From contig JAOVFP010000013.1 of the NCBI GenBank assembly GCA_025738555.1, positions 1,426,001 through 1,490,000 on the forward strand: a stretch of 64,000 bases of DNA. Direction: 5' to 3'. Below are positions 1 through 12,556 of this stretch, one piece after another; positions within the stretch are counted from its first letter, which is position 1, and each line of letters starts with the position of its first letter. Source of the DNA: Cyathus striatus (Eukaryota > Basidiomycota > Agaricomycetes > Agaricales > Nidulariaceae). The translations under genes and the position numbers were made by a program. The notes under the pieces were generated by a model. That model was not told where the DNA came from. It saw only the letters and a list, made by a program, of their open reading frames with translations, and made no database searches.

Positions 1-1440
1 CCTCTTCTGCACACCACCCCAAAGCCACGTAAGTTTACAAACCACCAAATTCCTCCCAAGAAGGCCCCACATCTTCATCCCCCACCAGAACGCCCTGTCC
101 ACCGACGCCAGTTGCACCTACCCCACTCGACGCACCGCCCCATGAGCCGTCTGATTATTGGTTTTTGACTACCTGTTTATTGGGAGGGGTGTTAGTTACG
201 TTGGAGAGTGAGGAGGAAAGAAGAGAAAGAAGAGGAGGAAAGGAGGGACTCCCAAGTCCACAATACAACACATACTCCACGTCCAAACAGTAAGGACCAC
301 GGGGCAAATGGGTACGACGCACGAGTCTCTCCAGACACAGCAGCAGCAGCAATCTGCAATTACAGCCCAATGAAGGCCCCAACGCCGGGGAAGGATGCAG
401 CTGTCGGTGACGTGGGGTCGAAAACCAGCACAACTCCAACGTGAACGAGCAACTACCAACGACAAGCGTACAGTCATCCAGAAGCATTCCAACCTTAAAG
501 CGCCACCGAACCTCTACCAACTGTGCGTACACTACGGAGAATGGGGGAAGAGGTCAAAAGCCAACGGGAACGAGCAACTTGTATATATACAGCCGCAGCT
601 ACATTCCTGACCCAACGAAGGCCGAAAGCCAGCACAATTGGAATGGGAACGAGGAAAGACCAGCGTATACAGCCCGCCAAGTCCCGGCAAACAGCACCCA
701 CAACGCAGAATCCCATCCATCTACATCCACCCCAACCCCACCCCACCCAACCTCACCCAACCGTGTGCATGACGCATGACGCACAAAAGATGAATGAAAG
801 GAATTGAAAGCCAGCACAACTCTAATGGAACCTGCCATTGTACACCCCAGCCAGAATCCCATACTGGATGAAGTAATGCAGGGGACAGCCATTCAGAGGC
901 AACCGCCACTGATTCAACGCTCCCACTTCCCACCTCCCTCCTCCAGATGCTCAGAACACAACAAGATACAAGACCCCACCAACGCTTACACATAGCGCAC
1001 AAGCTCGAACGGATGCGGACAGCCCAGAGCATGAACGAGAAGGGTCGAAACCCCGACCCGCAGGTAGAAAAGTCCAAGGGACAAGCTGGCTGGACTGGCA
1101 GCCCCAAGCCAAGTTACAACGTACACTCGTACTCGACCTCCTAAGCCCCTACCCCTCTCGCTCCCTCCCCATGCCAACAGGACCCCAATGCACCAGCCAA
1201 CCAAGGAGCACATCGACTCGGTCCCAACGCAATCAACAGCACAATCAACGCTGAGAGCGTAGTTAACCCCGCACGCACAACATGAGCACGAGCACGAGGC
1301 ATTCAACGACCCAAAGCCATCCACGGTCCAGCTTCGTACCCAATCGACACCCCCGCAGCCAGCTCCCGGAGCGTCGCACCGATCCAACACACAAAGGACG
1401 AATGTCGAGCCAGTACGAGTCACGATTTCAGCACTGACGA
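1..1440 (-). repeat. Chimeric repeat copy: terminal-exon module plus repeat body
   Basis: Read on the minus strand, 1-180 holds a short module: a splice-acceptor-like CAGGTAGTCAAAAACC, then a decayed exon resembling the peptide GDEDVGPSWEEF found in sister copies, then an AT-richer tail. Positions 190-1440 are the repeat body, a GC-richer stretch in which the motif GTTGGAGTTGTGCTGGCT (seen here as its reverse complement) recurs every 100-250 nt between unrelated-looking spacers. Many short ORFs overlap on both strands and none shows a protein-like pattern, so they are treated as spurious. At least six other stretches of this window carry the same body. Confidence 0.6.
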
Positions 1441-2984
1441 GCATCATGTCCTAACATGGCGCAGCAACCTATGGCACTGAACCCCCTGACTACCGATGCC
1501 AGTGCCGTCTGATTGTTGGTTTTGACTACCTGTTGTGGTTGGGAGGGGATTAGTGAGTGGAAAAGAGGAGAGGAGAGGAGGAAGAGAGAGGAAAACAAAA
1601 CGCAGCACATACAACACACCCACACAGTCAGAACCATGGATGCAAATAGGCACGACGCAGGAGTTCGACCAGCCGCAGCGGTCCCAGAGAAGGCCCAACC
1701 GTGCACACACGACGTGTGGAGGACGGAGGAGAGGGAGAAGGGAGTCGAAAGCCAGCATATTTCTAAAGGAAACAAGCAGCGACCAGCATAGACAACTACA
1801 GCTACAATCTCAGCCCCACGAACGGTCAAAGCGTAGCACAACCACTACCAACCGTGCACACAAACGCACGAAGGGCGGAGAGGAAGGTGGGTGGTTGTGA
1901 GCCAGCACCAGTACAACTCCAACGTGAACTGGTAGCCCCAGCTGGCACACAAAAGCAAACGCAGGAGCCCATCCACCCACATCCACATCCACAGCCGCAT
2001 TCCCAACCCAACCTCACCCAACCGTACGCGCACAACGCATACAGGAGGGAGTGGGAGGTGAGGAAGGTGTAGACAGAGGTAAACAGAGCGGGTGGGTGGC
2101 TGAGAGCCAGGATAGCCTGTCTCTAACGGGAATTAGCAGTGTATAACAGCCTTCAGAGCCTTATCCCAACCACACCAAACCGTGCGCATGACACGCATAG
2201 AACGAAAGACAAAGGAGAGGGGCGAAAGCCTGCACGACACCAACTCTAACGGGACCTGGCATCGTTACTCCAATCAGCCTGAATCCCGTACTGGATGACA
2301 TAGAGCGCAACCATCCAGCCGCATCCACCTCCTACCTCCCACCTCACTTCCCAACGCCCAAAGCACCCATACAATGCCCAAGCTCGAACGTACGCATGCC
2401 TCACGTCACCTCGAGCGCGTACATACAAACCTACGCCGCGTTGCGCACGAAGGAGCGGAAAAGTGGAGAAACAGGGACGATGGGAACGAGTACTGGCGGT
2501 CTCAGAGTCAACGCAAACGCATACCCAACCACGACGCACCAGCCAACCAAGGCACAGCCGTGGTCACAACGCAGCGCAATCAACAATAGAGCCAGCACGA
2601 GCACGAGTCATGCCGCAGCACACCAAAAAGTAGCACCAGTCTCCACCACACGACTCAAGGCCATCCACCGTCCATCTTTATACCCCCACTCCAACTCCCC
2701 GCACCCAATCCACAGCGCCTCAAAGCGTGGCACCGATCCAACGCACAAAGGGCGCAAGCGACGAGGAAGCACGAGTCCAACAAGAGAGGGGAGCAAGTGA
2801 CGCGGAAGTGCATAGACGGAACCAACAGGCTATGAGCGATGGGCGTCTGGACCTGGTGCGTTAAAGCACAGAAAAGCATCCTACGAGCCCTAGCTCGAGC
2901 CACAGCCCATCGCTACACTGACTCATTCCTCTCCATTCCAATATCGCACACCGGCAAACCAGCAGAAACAAGAGACGAGAAAAG
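1441..2984 (-). repeat. Second chimeric repeat copy (terminal module and body)
   Basis: A second terminal module (1441-1535, minus) is followed by another copy of the repeat body, with the same GTTGGAGTTGTGCTGGCT-like words in reverse complement. Its upstream side (2810-2984) matches the stretch beside the CSN3 exon remnant near 25.45-25.61 kb, so the two areas are duplicates. No coding sequence is supported. Confidence 0.55.
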
Positions 2985-3095
2985 CTCACTTTACTGAAAA
3001 ACTCCCTCCCATACCCCACCTTCTCATCCAGAGGGGTCAACATCTCAGCCTGTGCCTCATCCCTAAGAACCGTCGACTGCTTCGACTTTGCATCT
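2985..3095 (-). pseudogene. CSN3-like C-terminal exon fragment
   Basis: The minus strand encodes a peptide containing VLRDEAQAEMLTPLDEKVG and GREFFSKV, followed by a GT donor. It aligns residue for residue with the exon at 4.69-4.81 kb (VLRDVQGQAEMLALLDGEVG, GREFLSKV), which resembles the C-terminal helical part of COP9 signalosome subunit 3. No upstream exons are attached in this orientation, so it is an isolated exon copy. Confidence 0.6.
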
Positions 3096-3448
3096 TCATG
3101 ACTTCTTCCATTCCCGATGCGCAGTCAGATGTGTCAAACTGCTTGTCCTTAGAAAGTAGGAGGATGTGACGGAGTGCCTGCTTCTTTTCGTTCTTTCAGA
3201 TATGCACGGGGTTGGTAGGGAAGTGGTTGCCTGTTGAGGAGCTTGCAGGCGTGTTGGTGGCTGTTTGATTGGAGGTGTTAATTATCTTGATTCTTTCGTT
3301 CATCACGTCACGCGTCACGCGTTACCGCGTGACGTTTTTTTGTTTATCCGTACTTAATTTGCCAAACACCCTTTCGGTCTCGGCGCGCCGATCACCTCAA
3401 GTTGTTCGACTTATTTGATTGCTGCCCACCCTCACAGACGACCACACC
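3096..3448. other. Intergenic stretch, partly duplicated at 25.7-25.9 kb
   Basis: Positions 3096-3290 (CTTCTTCCATTCCCGATGCG and onward) recur in diverged form at 25,735-25,910. From 3300 a short GC-rich palindromic run (CACGTCACGCGTCACGCG) precedes a sequence that also lies upstream of the second CSN3 copy at 38.54-38.66 kb. It therefore belongs to the duplicated 5' flank. No gene is seen. Confidence 0.5.
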
Positions 3449-6152
3449 ATGGCCGCTCCCAATCCTGACCACATCAAACAACATCCAAACACTCGCGCAC
3501 ACACTCAGAGGGATCCCACGCGAAATCAGCGGCTTAATCTGGTCAAGTCTCCTCGATGTCCTTGATGTTAGAGGGAATACGTTGGGCGTTTTATATATTT
3601 TGTACGTCTTTTCTTTCTTTTAAGAAGAAAGAGAATTGGACTGATGAGATTTTGAATAGGTGAGCGTGGTTGCGTGTCTCAGGGCTCTGCCCCCCCGCTG
3701 GGACGGGATTACGATGTTGAGCAGGCTCGAGCTGCTCCTGATCGTGGTTTGTCCCCTTCTCTTATCTTTTTATCTCCTACTCGTACTGAGAAAGACTAGT
3801 TCTGTTACTGGCAAAAGAAATTCAATACGAAGCTGGTGTCGTATGTCCCCCTCATCTTCTCTCTTGGTATACACTAACGACATGAAAAGCCACAACGAGC
3901 CCTCCCCCTCCTCATTCCCCTCCTTCGCATCCACCCCTCATCAACTCTCTCCCCAATGCATCCCCTCATCCTCCAAACATCCCTAACAACGCGCATCCTT
4001 CCATCCTTCCATCCGTCCTCCCGCTCCTCTCACCCAACACCATCTCCGACATCCCAGGAGACACAAGCGTCACAGACGTCCTCACACACTTCTACCCTGG
4101 AGGAATGATATTGGCGTGTGTGCAAAGGTGGGAAGAGGCAGAAGATATGATAGAGTATGTTATTTTGGTCCTTGATTGTGAGAGGGAAGGTGTGTTTGTC
4201 TCTCCTTGTCCTGTCGTTTTTGTACACTATGCTCACTGCGTTCGCAGCCAAATCCTCTCCCAAACCCAACCCACCCCCTCCTCCCGCGTCTCCTCAAACA
4301 AACACCCTACGCCGTACTCATCTCCTCGTACCCATCCTACCCTGCCCTGCAATCCCTCTTACAGAAACACCACCAGCTCTTCGCTGCCGAAAAGAATCTG
4401 GGGTTGGTCAAGAAGATGGTGGATCTAGCGAAAGTATGGAGCGTGAAGAAGTTGAGGGGAACATACGTCACGCTTGGGTTAGAAGAGATTGGACGGGTTG
4501 TTGTTGGTGAGGGGGAGGGGATGGGGGAAGAGCAAGTTAGGGAGTTGATTTTGAGTATGGTTCGTGTCTCTTCTCCCCTCCCTCTCTTTATTTCTTCGTT
4601 TTCCGAAAGCCGATAACGAGAATAGATACACCAAAATATACTACACGTACGATTCACAGCGCCGAGCACCGCATCCTTCTCTGAACCCCCATTCGCTTTT
4701 TCAAAGGCGGACGTGGATAGGGTTCTGAGGGATGTCCAGGGACAAGCTGAGATGTTGGCGTTGTTGGATGGGGAGGTTGGAGCGGGCAGGGAATTTTTGA
4801 GTAAGGTGAGCTGGGATCTCTTTGTTTGGGGTGGCGAGGGATGAGGGAGCAGGGTGGGGGTGCGCATGCGTGGCTGGGGACGACGACGACGGAGCTAGCG
4901 AGGTGCTAGCTCGAGCCGGGGACGTGGACTGCTTTGAACCCTCGGCTTTCTTTGGGCGTTGGGTCGAGCCTGCCGGTGGACAGTGTTCGAGATGCTTGTC
5001 CGTGCATCTACGCACTTGCGCCTTGCCTTGCTCTCGGCTCCTGTTGAACTCGCGCTGTGATGCCTTTCTGAAAGGCTTTTGATACCCGTTCTGTGTGTGC
5101 CACGCTTTGAGGCGTTGGGCGTTAGGGCGAAGCTGGACGGCGGATGGCCTCAATGTGGGGTGCTGGTGGGCATTGGTCATCCTGTTGATTGCACTGCGGC
5201 AAGGCGAGGCGGCGTGCGCCTTTGTTGGCTGGTGCATCGGTGTCGGGTTTGGAGGGGTCGGGTGTGCGTTTCTGACACCAGTGCTGCGTGCTGCTCGTTC
5301 CCATCGTCCCCCGTGTCGCACTGGCTTCCGCGTTGCTCCTCTTTCTCCGTCTTCGTGCTCAGCGCAGTGCGGTGGAGGGTGGTCTGTATTCGGGTACGGG
5401 GTTTAGGCTGGTTGGAGGCCATCCCGCTGGAGTCACGCTGTGCTGGCTCTCAACTAGCCGTACATTATGTCTACACTTCGCTATCTCCCCTTTGTTCGGA
5501 TGAGCACTTTTGGCTTCGGGATTTCCGAGTCGTTGCGCTGAGAGTGTGGCTATGGGTGGGTTGTGGATGGGCTTCTGCGTCGGGCGCCTTGTGCGTTGTG
5601 TATGCATTTGCACACCTATCACGGCATGGCGCTATGAAGGGTTATATATGCTACCAGTTCCTGTTGGACTTCTGCTGGTTATCGACCGCCCGTTCTCGTC
5701 GGCTACTTCCTTCCTCTCCTTCAGCCTTCGCGCGTTGTGCGAGTATGGTTGGGTAATGTTGGGTTGGGACTGCGGCCGTAGATGTGAGTGGATGGGCTTG
5801 TGCGTTGTATGTGCGTTTGTACGCTGGGCATGGGCGTGGGGGCCCTTCTTGAAGTTGGAGTCGTACTGGCTCCCACACCTGTCCATCTCTGTCTACACCT
5901 TGCTCTGCCAACTTCGCTCGTATGTGCGCTTTTGAGCTTTGGGCTTTTGGGTCCCCAGGTCTTTCTCTTCCTTTCTCTTCCCTCCTCCCTCTCCTCCCCA
6001 ATTTTCCACTTACCGACACCTCCCTCCCGAAAAACAGGTGGTCAAAAACCAACGACGGCTCATGAGGTGGCGCCACAGGTGTCGGTGGTCAGGAGGTTCT
6101 GGTGGGCGATGAGGATGCGGGGCCTTCTTGGGAAGAACTTGGTGGATTGTAA
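3449..6152 (+). pseudogene. COP9 signalosome subunit 3-like gene, decayed (copy 1)
   Basis: Pieces of a CSN3-like protein (a PCI-domain scaffold subunit of the COP9 deneddylase) can be read as exons. These are an N-terminal exon from the ATG at 3449 (LLDVLDVRGNTLGVLYIL), a piece with YDVEQARAAPDR (3705-3750), a short exon with LLAKEIQYEAGV (3798-3841), an exon with TRILPSILPSVLPLLSPNT and FYPGGMILACVQRWEEAED (3890-4160), a long exon with LISSYPSYPALQSLLQKHHQ and LRGTYVTLGLEEIGRVVV (4245-4560), and a C-terminal exon with QAEMLALLDGEVG (4690-4808). The last leads through a repeat-filled gap into a terminal exon ending at a TAA, 6150-6152. Two lesions mark it as a pseudogene: a one-nucleotide frame change just after the ATG, and loss of about 20 nt at 3710 that copy 2 (41.08 kb) retains. 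Calling it CSN3 is recognition from memory of the family. Confidence 0.6.
4850..6034 (+). repeat. Repeat body filling the gap between CSN3 exons
   Basis: Plus-strand copy of the repeat body. Words such as CTGTTGGAGTTGTGCTGGCT and TTGGGTTGGGACTGCGGC recur with variable spacers. It lies where an intron would have to be between the C-terminal CSN3-like exon and the terminal exon, ending in a pyrimidine tract and CCCGAAAAACAGGTGG. Long ORFs on both strands here share these low-complexity words and look incidental. Confidence 0.6.
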
Positions 6153-6611
6153 ACTTATGTGGCTTTGGGGTGTAGGAGAGAAGAGAAGGAAGGAAATACG
6201 GAGGGTGGTGGTCTGCTTGCAATTGCTGTTCGTAATCGTCACTTAACCCGGAAGCTTGAAGGGTGCAGTGTAAACACTTTCTTTTACACATTTCTTGTAC
6301 GATGTGTTGTTTTTTTCTGTTAGTCTGTGTACTTTTAAAAGATCATATTTAGAGTGGTTGTGAAGTGTATTGGAGCGGTGAGGAAAAAACGGTCTCAAAA
6401 TCTACCGTTAGCCCGCTACTTAATGCTCCTCATAAGACGTATAACAATATAATACATTTTTCTTTTTACATTTTGCTTTGGTGGAAAGCTCAAGTCCACC
6501 TAGCGGGCCTACCTTATACATTGTCATCTCATTGGTGTCTTTAGCTTTATCCCTTCCACATTTGACTCATATTACCTTGCACACCTCCAGGCTCCAGTGT
6601 ACTGGACTCAG
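6153..6611. other. 3' flank shared with the second CSN3 copy
   Basis: After the terminal exon come a 3'-UTR-like tail (GGGTGCAGTGTAAACACTTT, TTTTAAAAGATCATATTTA) and then an AT-rich segment with GTCCACCTAGCGGGCC. The same order is found at 42,631-43,140, where the second CSN3 copy ends. The duplicated unit therefore extends past the gene. No ORF is convincing. Confidence 0.55.
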
Positions 6612-7129
6612 GATCAAAAATCACCAAACACCTCCCAAGAAGGCCCCACACCTTCATCGCCCACTAGAATCCCCTAACCTCTGATGCTGGTGGCGCCTGA
6701 GGCACCGCCCCATGAGCTGTCTAATCGTCAGGTTTTGACTACCTGTTGTGTGGGGGTGTTAGTGAGTGGAAGAGAGAGAAGCAGAGGGGGAGGAGGAGGA
6801 AAGGAGTCTCGAGAGACAATGAAACACGGAGGCAAACGAGATCCCAACACAATGCAGTGAAAGGCAAAATCACATAGGTGCAAATGAGAGAGAGCAAGCT
6901 ATACATAGACTTAAACGGGTGGAGGGGGTAAAAGCCAGCACAGCTCCAACTTCAGAGCGCTATGCAAACCCACAAGGCTTCCGATGCAGGAGCTCATACA
7001 ACCACAGCCACAGATGCAGCTGCCCAAATACAAATTCCTAAAGTGCATACAAACGAAGGAGGGATGGCTCCAATAGCCTACCCCGACTGGCGTACAAACG
7101 CACCAGCACACAACATATAACCCCATCGA
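6612..7129 (-). repeat. Terminal-exon module and partial repeat body
   Basis: On the minus strand a repeat-body fragment (7129-6780) leads into a terminal module (6760-6612) with the acceptor-like CAGGTAGTCAAAACC and a decayed GPSWE-type exon. Here the module lies downstream of a carboxypeptidase-like remnant rather than a CSN3-like one. This shows the module is shared by unrelated gene fragments. Confidence 0.5.
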
Positions 7130-7756
7130 CCCAGACCCAACAGCTCTTTAGGCGGAAACGTAATGTGTGTAGAGACATTGTAATAGTTGTATTTCACTGC
7201 TGTGTCGTCTAGGTGCGCGAGGAATGATTGACAGTTGGCTGGCGGGTGTGAGTCAGATTTATAGGATAGGGAAGGGAAGTGGAGGAAGATGTACTTGAAA
7301 GCTAACACATGTTCATACTTGTGCATGAAGTCAACAGCTGGAATCTGTTTTTGCACTACATTCCACAAGAGCGATGCTACCCACCACAGTATCAGCCTTC
7401 TACCCTTCACACACAAGGAAACGAAAAGACATACGATCCGGAATCCAAATACCCCGCAAACTCAAATCGAGGATCCCAGGGTGTGTATATTTAATTCGTG
7501 ATATCTATCTGGATTCTGTAGCCTCATCAGCTCATCTCCCTCGACTTGAAGGGTACTTACAAGGAACATACATCCCCACATACTGCACAAAGAAAACCAG
7601 ATATAAGTTAAAGCTAAAAAGTGTGAGGAAGAAAGGAAAGGACATACACATTCTCCACAAAGGAACAGCTTCTTGCCCTTCAGCTCCTCTAACACTTCTA
7701 GGAACTGCTACAGGAACCTGACGAGCTGTGCCGCGAGGTCGTCTTCATTCTGCGGT
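7130..7756 (-). pseudogene. Serine carboxypeptidase-like (S10) gene remnant
   Basis: Minus-strand exon pieces read EELKGKKLFLCGE, then a GT...CAG intron, then YVGMYVP, ILDLSLRGIWIPD, KQIPAVDFMHKYEHVLAF and KYNYYNVSTHITFPPKE. This order matches fungal S10 carboxypeptidases around the catalytic G-E-S-Y-A-G block and the segment after it. The serine of that block is not present: the exon edge reads GE and then, after the intron, YVG. An in-frame TAG near 7710 and frame changes elsewhere mark it as a pseudogene. Related pieces lie at 23.40-23.65 and 27.41-27.54 kb. Confidence 0.6.
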
Positions 7757-9529
7757 ACAAGTTAGTGAGGCTGTAAGCGATAGCGAAAAGAAGAGAAAGG
7801 GGGTAGATAGGAAGGTGAAGGACAATGGCATGAGCAATCGGGGCAATAGCTCACAGGCCCAATGAAAGTTCGAAGCGTTATTAACAACCGCATTAAACAA
7901 GACTGCTTACCATCTGCCTGCTTTATAATACTTGTCTGAGATCTATGGCACTCTCATTCTTAACCTGCCTGAGCTGCGCTACTGCTCATCTATTCATTAT
8001 ACACCAGAAGAACCTAATATTGTAGGGAATTAGTAATGCAGTTACAGAAAAGAATGAACATAGCTTATGTTGGTGTATTTGACTGTGTAAGTAGAGACTG
8101 ACATAGTATTTACAGCTCTGAGAGGGGTGTTGACGGTATGGTATTGTTCAGGTACAGGAAGGATAGTCAGGGGATGCTGGCAGGAGTGGAAGAGTACGTG
8201 AGCAGTCTTGAGTGAGCACAGACGCACAGCAGAGAGGGCATGAGAAAAAAAGATCGACATTCGTGATCAGTATCAAATCCGAATCGACCTGAAATCGACA
8301 ACAGAGTACCACACCCAAATCACACCTGTCAGTGTCATCAATACTCCCAAGGACCAAGGTCGCAACGATTGCACTAATAATAACTTTCACACACAGGCAA
8401 GTATACTGGTAGATCGAACTCATGATGACTATCTAGATGTCGATCAATTATCAAATCCATATCAACCTGAAATTGACGATAGACTACCATGCCTGTTCCA
8501 CAGCATCGATTCTCCTATGTGCATGAACCATCAATGTAAATCAACTTAGTATGGATTGAAATCGATCCCACTAATAATCTCCATCTTCGCATCTAAGCCC
8601 ACCTAGACAACACAATTGATTCTTGAATGGGCAATTATAAGTATGAGGTACTAATAATTTAGCTCTATGATTCTGAATTGAAATTGTTCATTAGATGGAG
8701 TAGAAGTAGGGTGAAGTTTGATAGCTACACTGTGCAGTCGAGTTGTATCCACAGTGGTCGCAAACAAGTCGCAAACTTCAACTTCGAAGTGAACAGGTGT
8801 CACGGGATATTTAAGAATTTCTCAGGCCGAGACGATTACATAAGGACACAATGTAAGTATCCTGAGTTGGTCCTGAGTCCCGAGTCCTCCTCACAAACCT
8901 CACTTGTCTCCCCACGTCTCAGCTGCCCACAGCTATGCACACCACACCACCCTACAGGTAGTACATGTAGCCAATATATCAGAATAACAGCTATTCAACA
9001 GCACAGTTATTACTTAGTCTAGGTGACAAATGTGATATCGCGCCTGCCATCTGTAGCACAGAGATAGAGGATGGCAGCTGAGGAAGTGGGTATACAGACA
9101 AGGAAGTGGAACAATGCACTTGGTGGCCAAACACATATGCTTACCTAACACACTGAGAGTGCCAAAATGCCACTGGCAATGATCATGGCTTATCTATTCG
9201 CAAACTGCCACCTTTGCTGCTACCTCAAACACATTTCAAGCAATCCCATCAATATGATGACAAGTCTATGTATGTACTTCGACAACTCCCAGAGCCCCAA
9301 CCAGATCAGCTGAAACTGTACCATTCAATCAACAACAGCCTCCACACAATATCTCTTTGACAGCCTTCCACACGATCCAACCTGATTCTACTAATTGGAA
9401 TCTGAAAACTTACATGTTATTTTTAATTATGAAGTGCTTGAGCTGTCACCAGCAAACAAATGAATGAATCTAGGATTTAGAAATTCATGGACTATAATTC
9501 TGCATGTATAACAATTCTACATGTGACAT
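7757..9529. other. Non-coding stretch, no gene recognised
   Basis: Only short unrelated ORFs are present. Positions 9040-9140 recur in reverse complement at about 25,935-26,010 (words TCCACTTCCT and CCTCTTCCTCAGCTGCCATC). Positions 9240-9420 recur in two parts near 45.05 and 46.1 kb. The stretch therefore looks like old repeat debris. Confidence 0.5.
8262..8590. repeat. Diverged tandem pair, unit about 175 bp
   Basis: Two copies follow each other (8262-8390 and 8437-8590). Both carry TATCAAATCC, then a CGACCTGAAATCGAC-type word, a TAC-CAC word and a final CACTAATAAT. In the second copy several CG dinucleotides of the first are CA or TG. Function unknown. Confidence 0.45.
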
Positions 9530-9941
9530 ACTCCCATCATACATCCCCAAAATGTCCCCCAAAACTCCAGCCAAGGTCACATTAAGCAATATGACTTGAG
9601 TATCACATTTAATCCTGATCCTCCTGCCCAAGAAATTAATCGTTCTCAAACTACTTGTTCCTCATGACTGACATTGCAGTCATGCTTGTTACATTCCCAC
9701 CCTCTGTGTCTATGTCCTCCCCCATGAACCACCCTGAGTCGCACAGATCTTGTGATGCAATATCTGTCAGATTAGTAAGTCAACTGCATGTGTGCAGATA
9801 AGGATACTGTTTTCAGACTTGACTTTTCCGAAAGATCAGAAAGATCAGAACATTTTGATGTTGAAAACCCAATCTTCAAAGACACGCTGCGCTATTCATG
9901 TTACACATCTGAACAGCATTCAGAGTATCATTTTGGATATA

Positions 9942-10217
9942 CTGGATGATTTCAACCACTTGTTCACACTCTCCTGAGTGTGACAGAAAATTTGGCTTGA
10001 CCAAGTGTTCAAGCCCAAAATTAATGCATGACATGGGGTGGAACTGTTCATACCTGTACAGATGCCTGGCATGGGTGAAATGTTTTGGCTAAGTAAGCAC
10101 CATATTTCTCTCAAACTACTGTTCATGACAGTCTGTGACATGTGACAAATGTGCTCAAGTGTTCTGTTCAAAGGCCCTGTGTGACACATGACTGAACACT
10201 TGGTTGAAATCATCCAG
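9942..10217. mobile_element. MITE with TA target duplication (Tc1/mariner-like)
   Basis: A 276-bp insertion with inverted ends CTGGATGATTTCAACCA and TGGTTGAAATCATCCAG is flanked by TA on both sides. The homologous site in the right arm (about 22,222, GGATATAAACACG) is uninterrupted and has a single TA, so the boundaries are exact. There is no coding capacity. The TA duplication fits a non-autonomous Tc1/mariner-type element. Confidence 0.8.
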
Positions 10218-10310
10218 TAAACATGTGTATCAGATATGGAAGGGTCATGGGTCATGTGACTGCAGCCACGATGTCAGACATTTATAGAACTGTCAACAGC
10301 TTTGTGAGAA

Positions 10311-10318
10311 TTTATAAA
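10311..10318 (+). promoter_or_regulatory. TATA-like box of NLR copy A
   Basis: TTTATAAA lies about 107 nt upstream of the exon-1 ATG at 10425. The right-arm copy has TATATAAAG at the same distance. Conserved position in both copies supports a core-promoter role, though the gene itself is now broken. Confidence 0.4.
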
Positions 10319-12556
10319 GCTTGTTCATCTACATGTTCATTCTCCCTTTCCAGTCTCCTCAAACACCTTGCTTAAGTGTCACAACACTGACTCACAAGCT
10401 CAAACACAATCATACTTCATCTCAATGGCTGAAACTCATAATACTGCTCATACTTTTTCCCAAGTGCAGAATGTCTATGCACCAAGTGCACAGATAAACA
10501 CTGTTGGGGGTAATCAGATCACTAGTACAGTCAATAACTATGACATGAAAAGTGACTATGAAATCTCAGAGAAACTTAAGCTATTGATCATAACTTGCAT
10601 TATCCTCCTTCATGCATGGAAGGGATGAGGGTTACAGTTCTGAATGGAATTTATAGGTGGCTGGGAGATTTTGGTATGTGAACATATAGGTATATTCATA
10701 AAATAAACCTTAAATAAATTATGCATATAGATGATTCCAGCCCAAATATTATGTGGATTACTGGTAGTCCTGGTACTGGAAAATCTGCAATTGCCTCTAC
10801 TCTAGTTGAAACACTCAGCTCAAAGGAATGGAAAAGACTGGGTGGCTGCCATTTTTTTAAGAGAGATGATAACACTTTGAGTGATGCAGCTGTAGTTTGG
10901 AGAACCATAGCTGCAGATTTAGCATCAAAAATACAGTATTCTATTGTGAAAAAGAACATTGCAGGATATCTTGATAATAATTTCAAATGTGCTGCAATTG
11001 AATGGCATTTCAAGCACTTGATTGCAAATACACTTACAACTTGTCATGGTGAATTGATGCAATTCCCTCCTGCATTTGTTATTGATGCACTGGATGAATG
11101 TAAATCCTTAAAAGATATAAAGAAAACTTTCAACAGTTGGACTAAACTTCCAAGGCATTATAAGCTTATATTAATAGGTAGACCAGGATCTGAACCTGTT
11201 ATTGTTCAAAATCCTCAAAAATGTGTTATTGTCAGACTAGAAACTGATTCAAATCTTGGCCCAGAAATTAACAAAAACATTTATCAATTCTTAGAGAAAT
11301 CTTTTGAAATTGATAAGAATGAGCTGCAACTACATTTGGTTGAAAATGAATTAAACAAAATGACAGAAAGAGCTGTAGAATTATTTATATGGGCTTCTAC
11401 AGCAATGGTGTACATAACAAACACACAATTTATGGAAAATGAGGTATCACCAAGGGAGAAACTTAACCAAGTGCTATCTGGAGAGATAGAAAATGCAGTT
11501 GATGCACTCTATCAGCAAATACTTCAAAACTCATTTGGAAAGTGGCATAATAAAAGAAAAGAAATTGTTAGACAGGTTTTGGCAACTATTTATTTGGCAA
11601 AATCTCCACTACCTAAAGATGAGCTTCAATACTTTCTTAAAATTGATTGTGAAATGAATGATTTAAAAGAAGAAATCAAAAGAATATTACATTTCCTTCA
11701 ACCAGTTACAGCAATAAACAATCATGGCATAGTGTTTCATCATTTAACTTTTGGAGAGTTTCTTATGAAATCATCTGAAATAAACATATTCTCAGTAAAT
11801 GATGAAAAGCATATAAAGAGAATGGCAAAATCTACACTCGAGATTCTGAACAATGGACTTAAATTCAATATTTGCCATGTTGAATCATCATATCTAATGA
11901 ATGATAATATTAATAACTTGCATGAAAGAATATATAAGTATATACCAATGCATCTTCAATATTGCAGCAAATATTGGAATTTACATTATGTGGAAATGAC
12001 AAAAAGTGAAAAAATTACATCCACATTTTTGATGGAACTAAATATATTCCTATATTGCAAATTTTTATATTGGTTGGAAGTAATGAGTCTCTTAAATAAA
12101 ATGCTAAAAGTAAGAGAAATTCTAAAAGTGATGATCCTATATACAAAAGTATGTTATAAATATTTTAAATAAAGTGAAAGCTTACATTTTAGCAGGAAAA
12201 CTCAAAATTTTATGAATTTATGGAAGATGCTCAAAAATTGATCTATAATTTTTATGTTCCCATCAGAAGAAGCATAGCACACATATACATTTCAGTGGTA
12301 GCATTTGCACCTGAGAATTCATTAGTTATAAAGCACTATTCACCCTTTTTCAAAAATATACTTAAAGTTGAAAAGGGATGAGACATATTATGGAAGGCAG
12401 CATTTTATTCTGGACCATTTGTAGGCCACACTAGGTGGGTGACATCAGTGGCATTCTCTCCAGATGGAATACAAGTGGTGTCTGGTTCAAATGATCAAAC
12501 AGTCAGAGTGTAGAATGTGGCAAGTGAAGAAACCATTGCTGGACCATTTGAGAGTC

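Noticed and set aside
4701..5756. Overlapping ORFs of over 200 codons on both strands
   Set aside because: They lie in the repeat body, mirror each other, and lack any family pattern or consistent frame among repeat copies.
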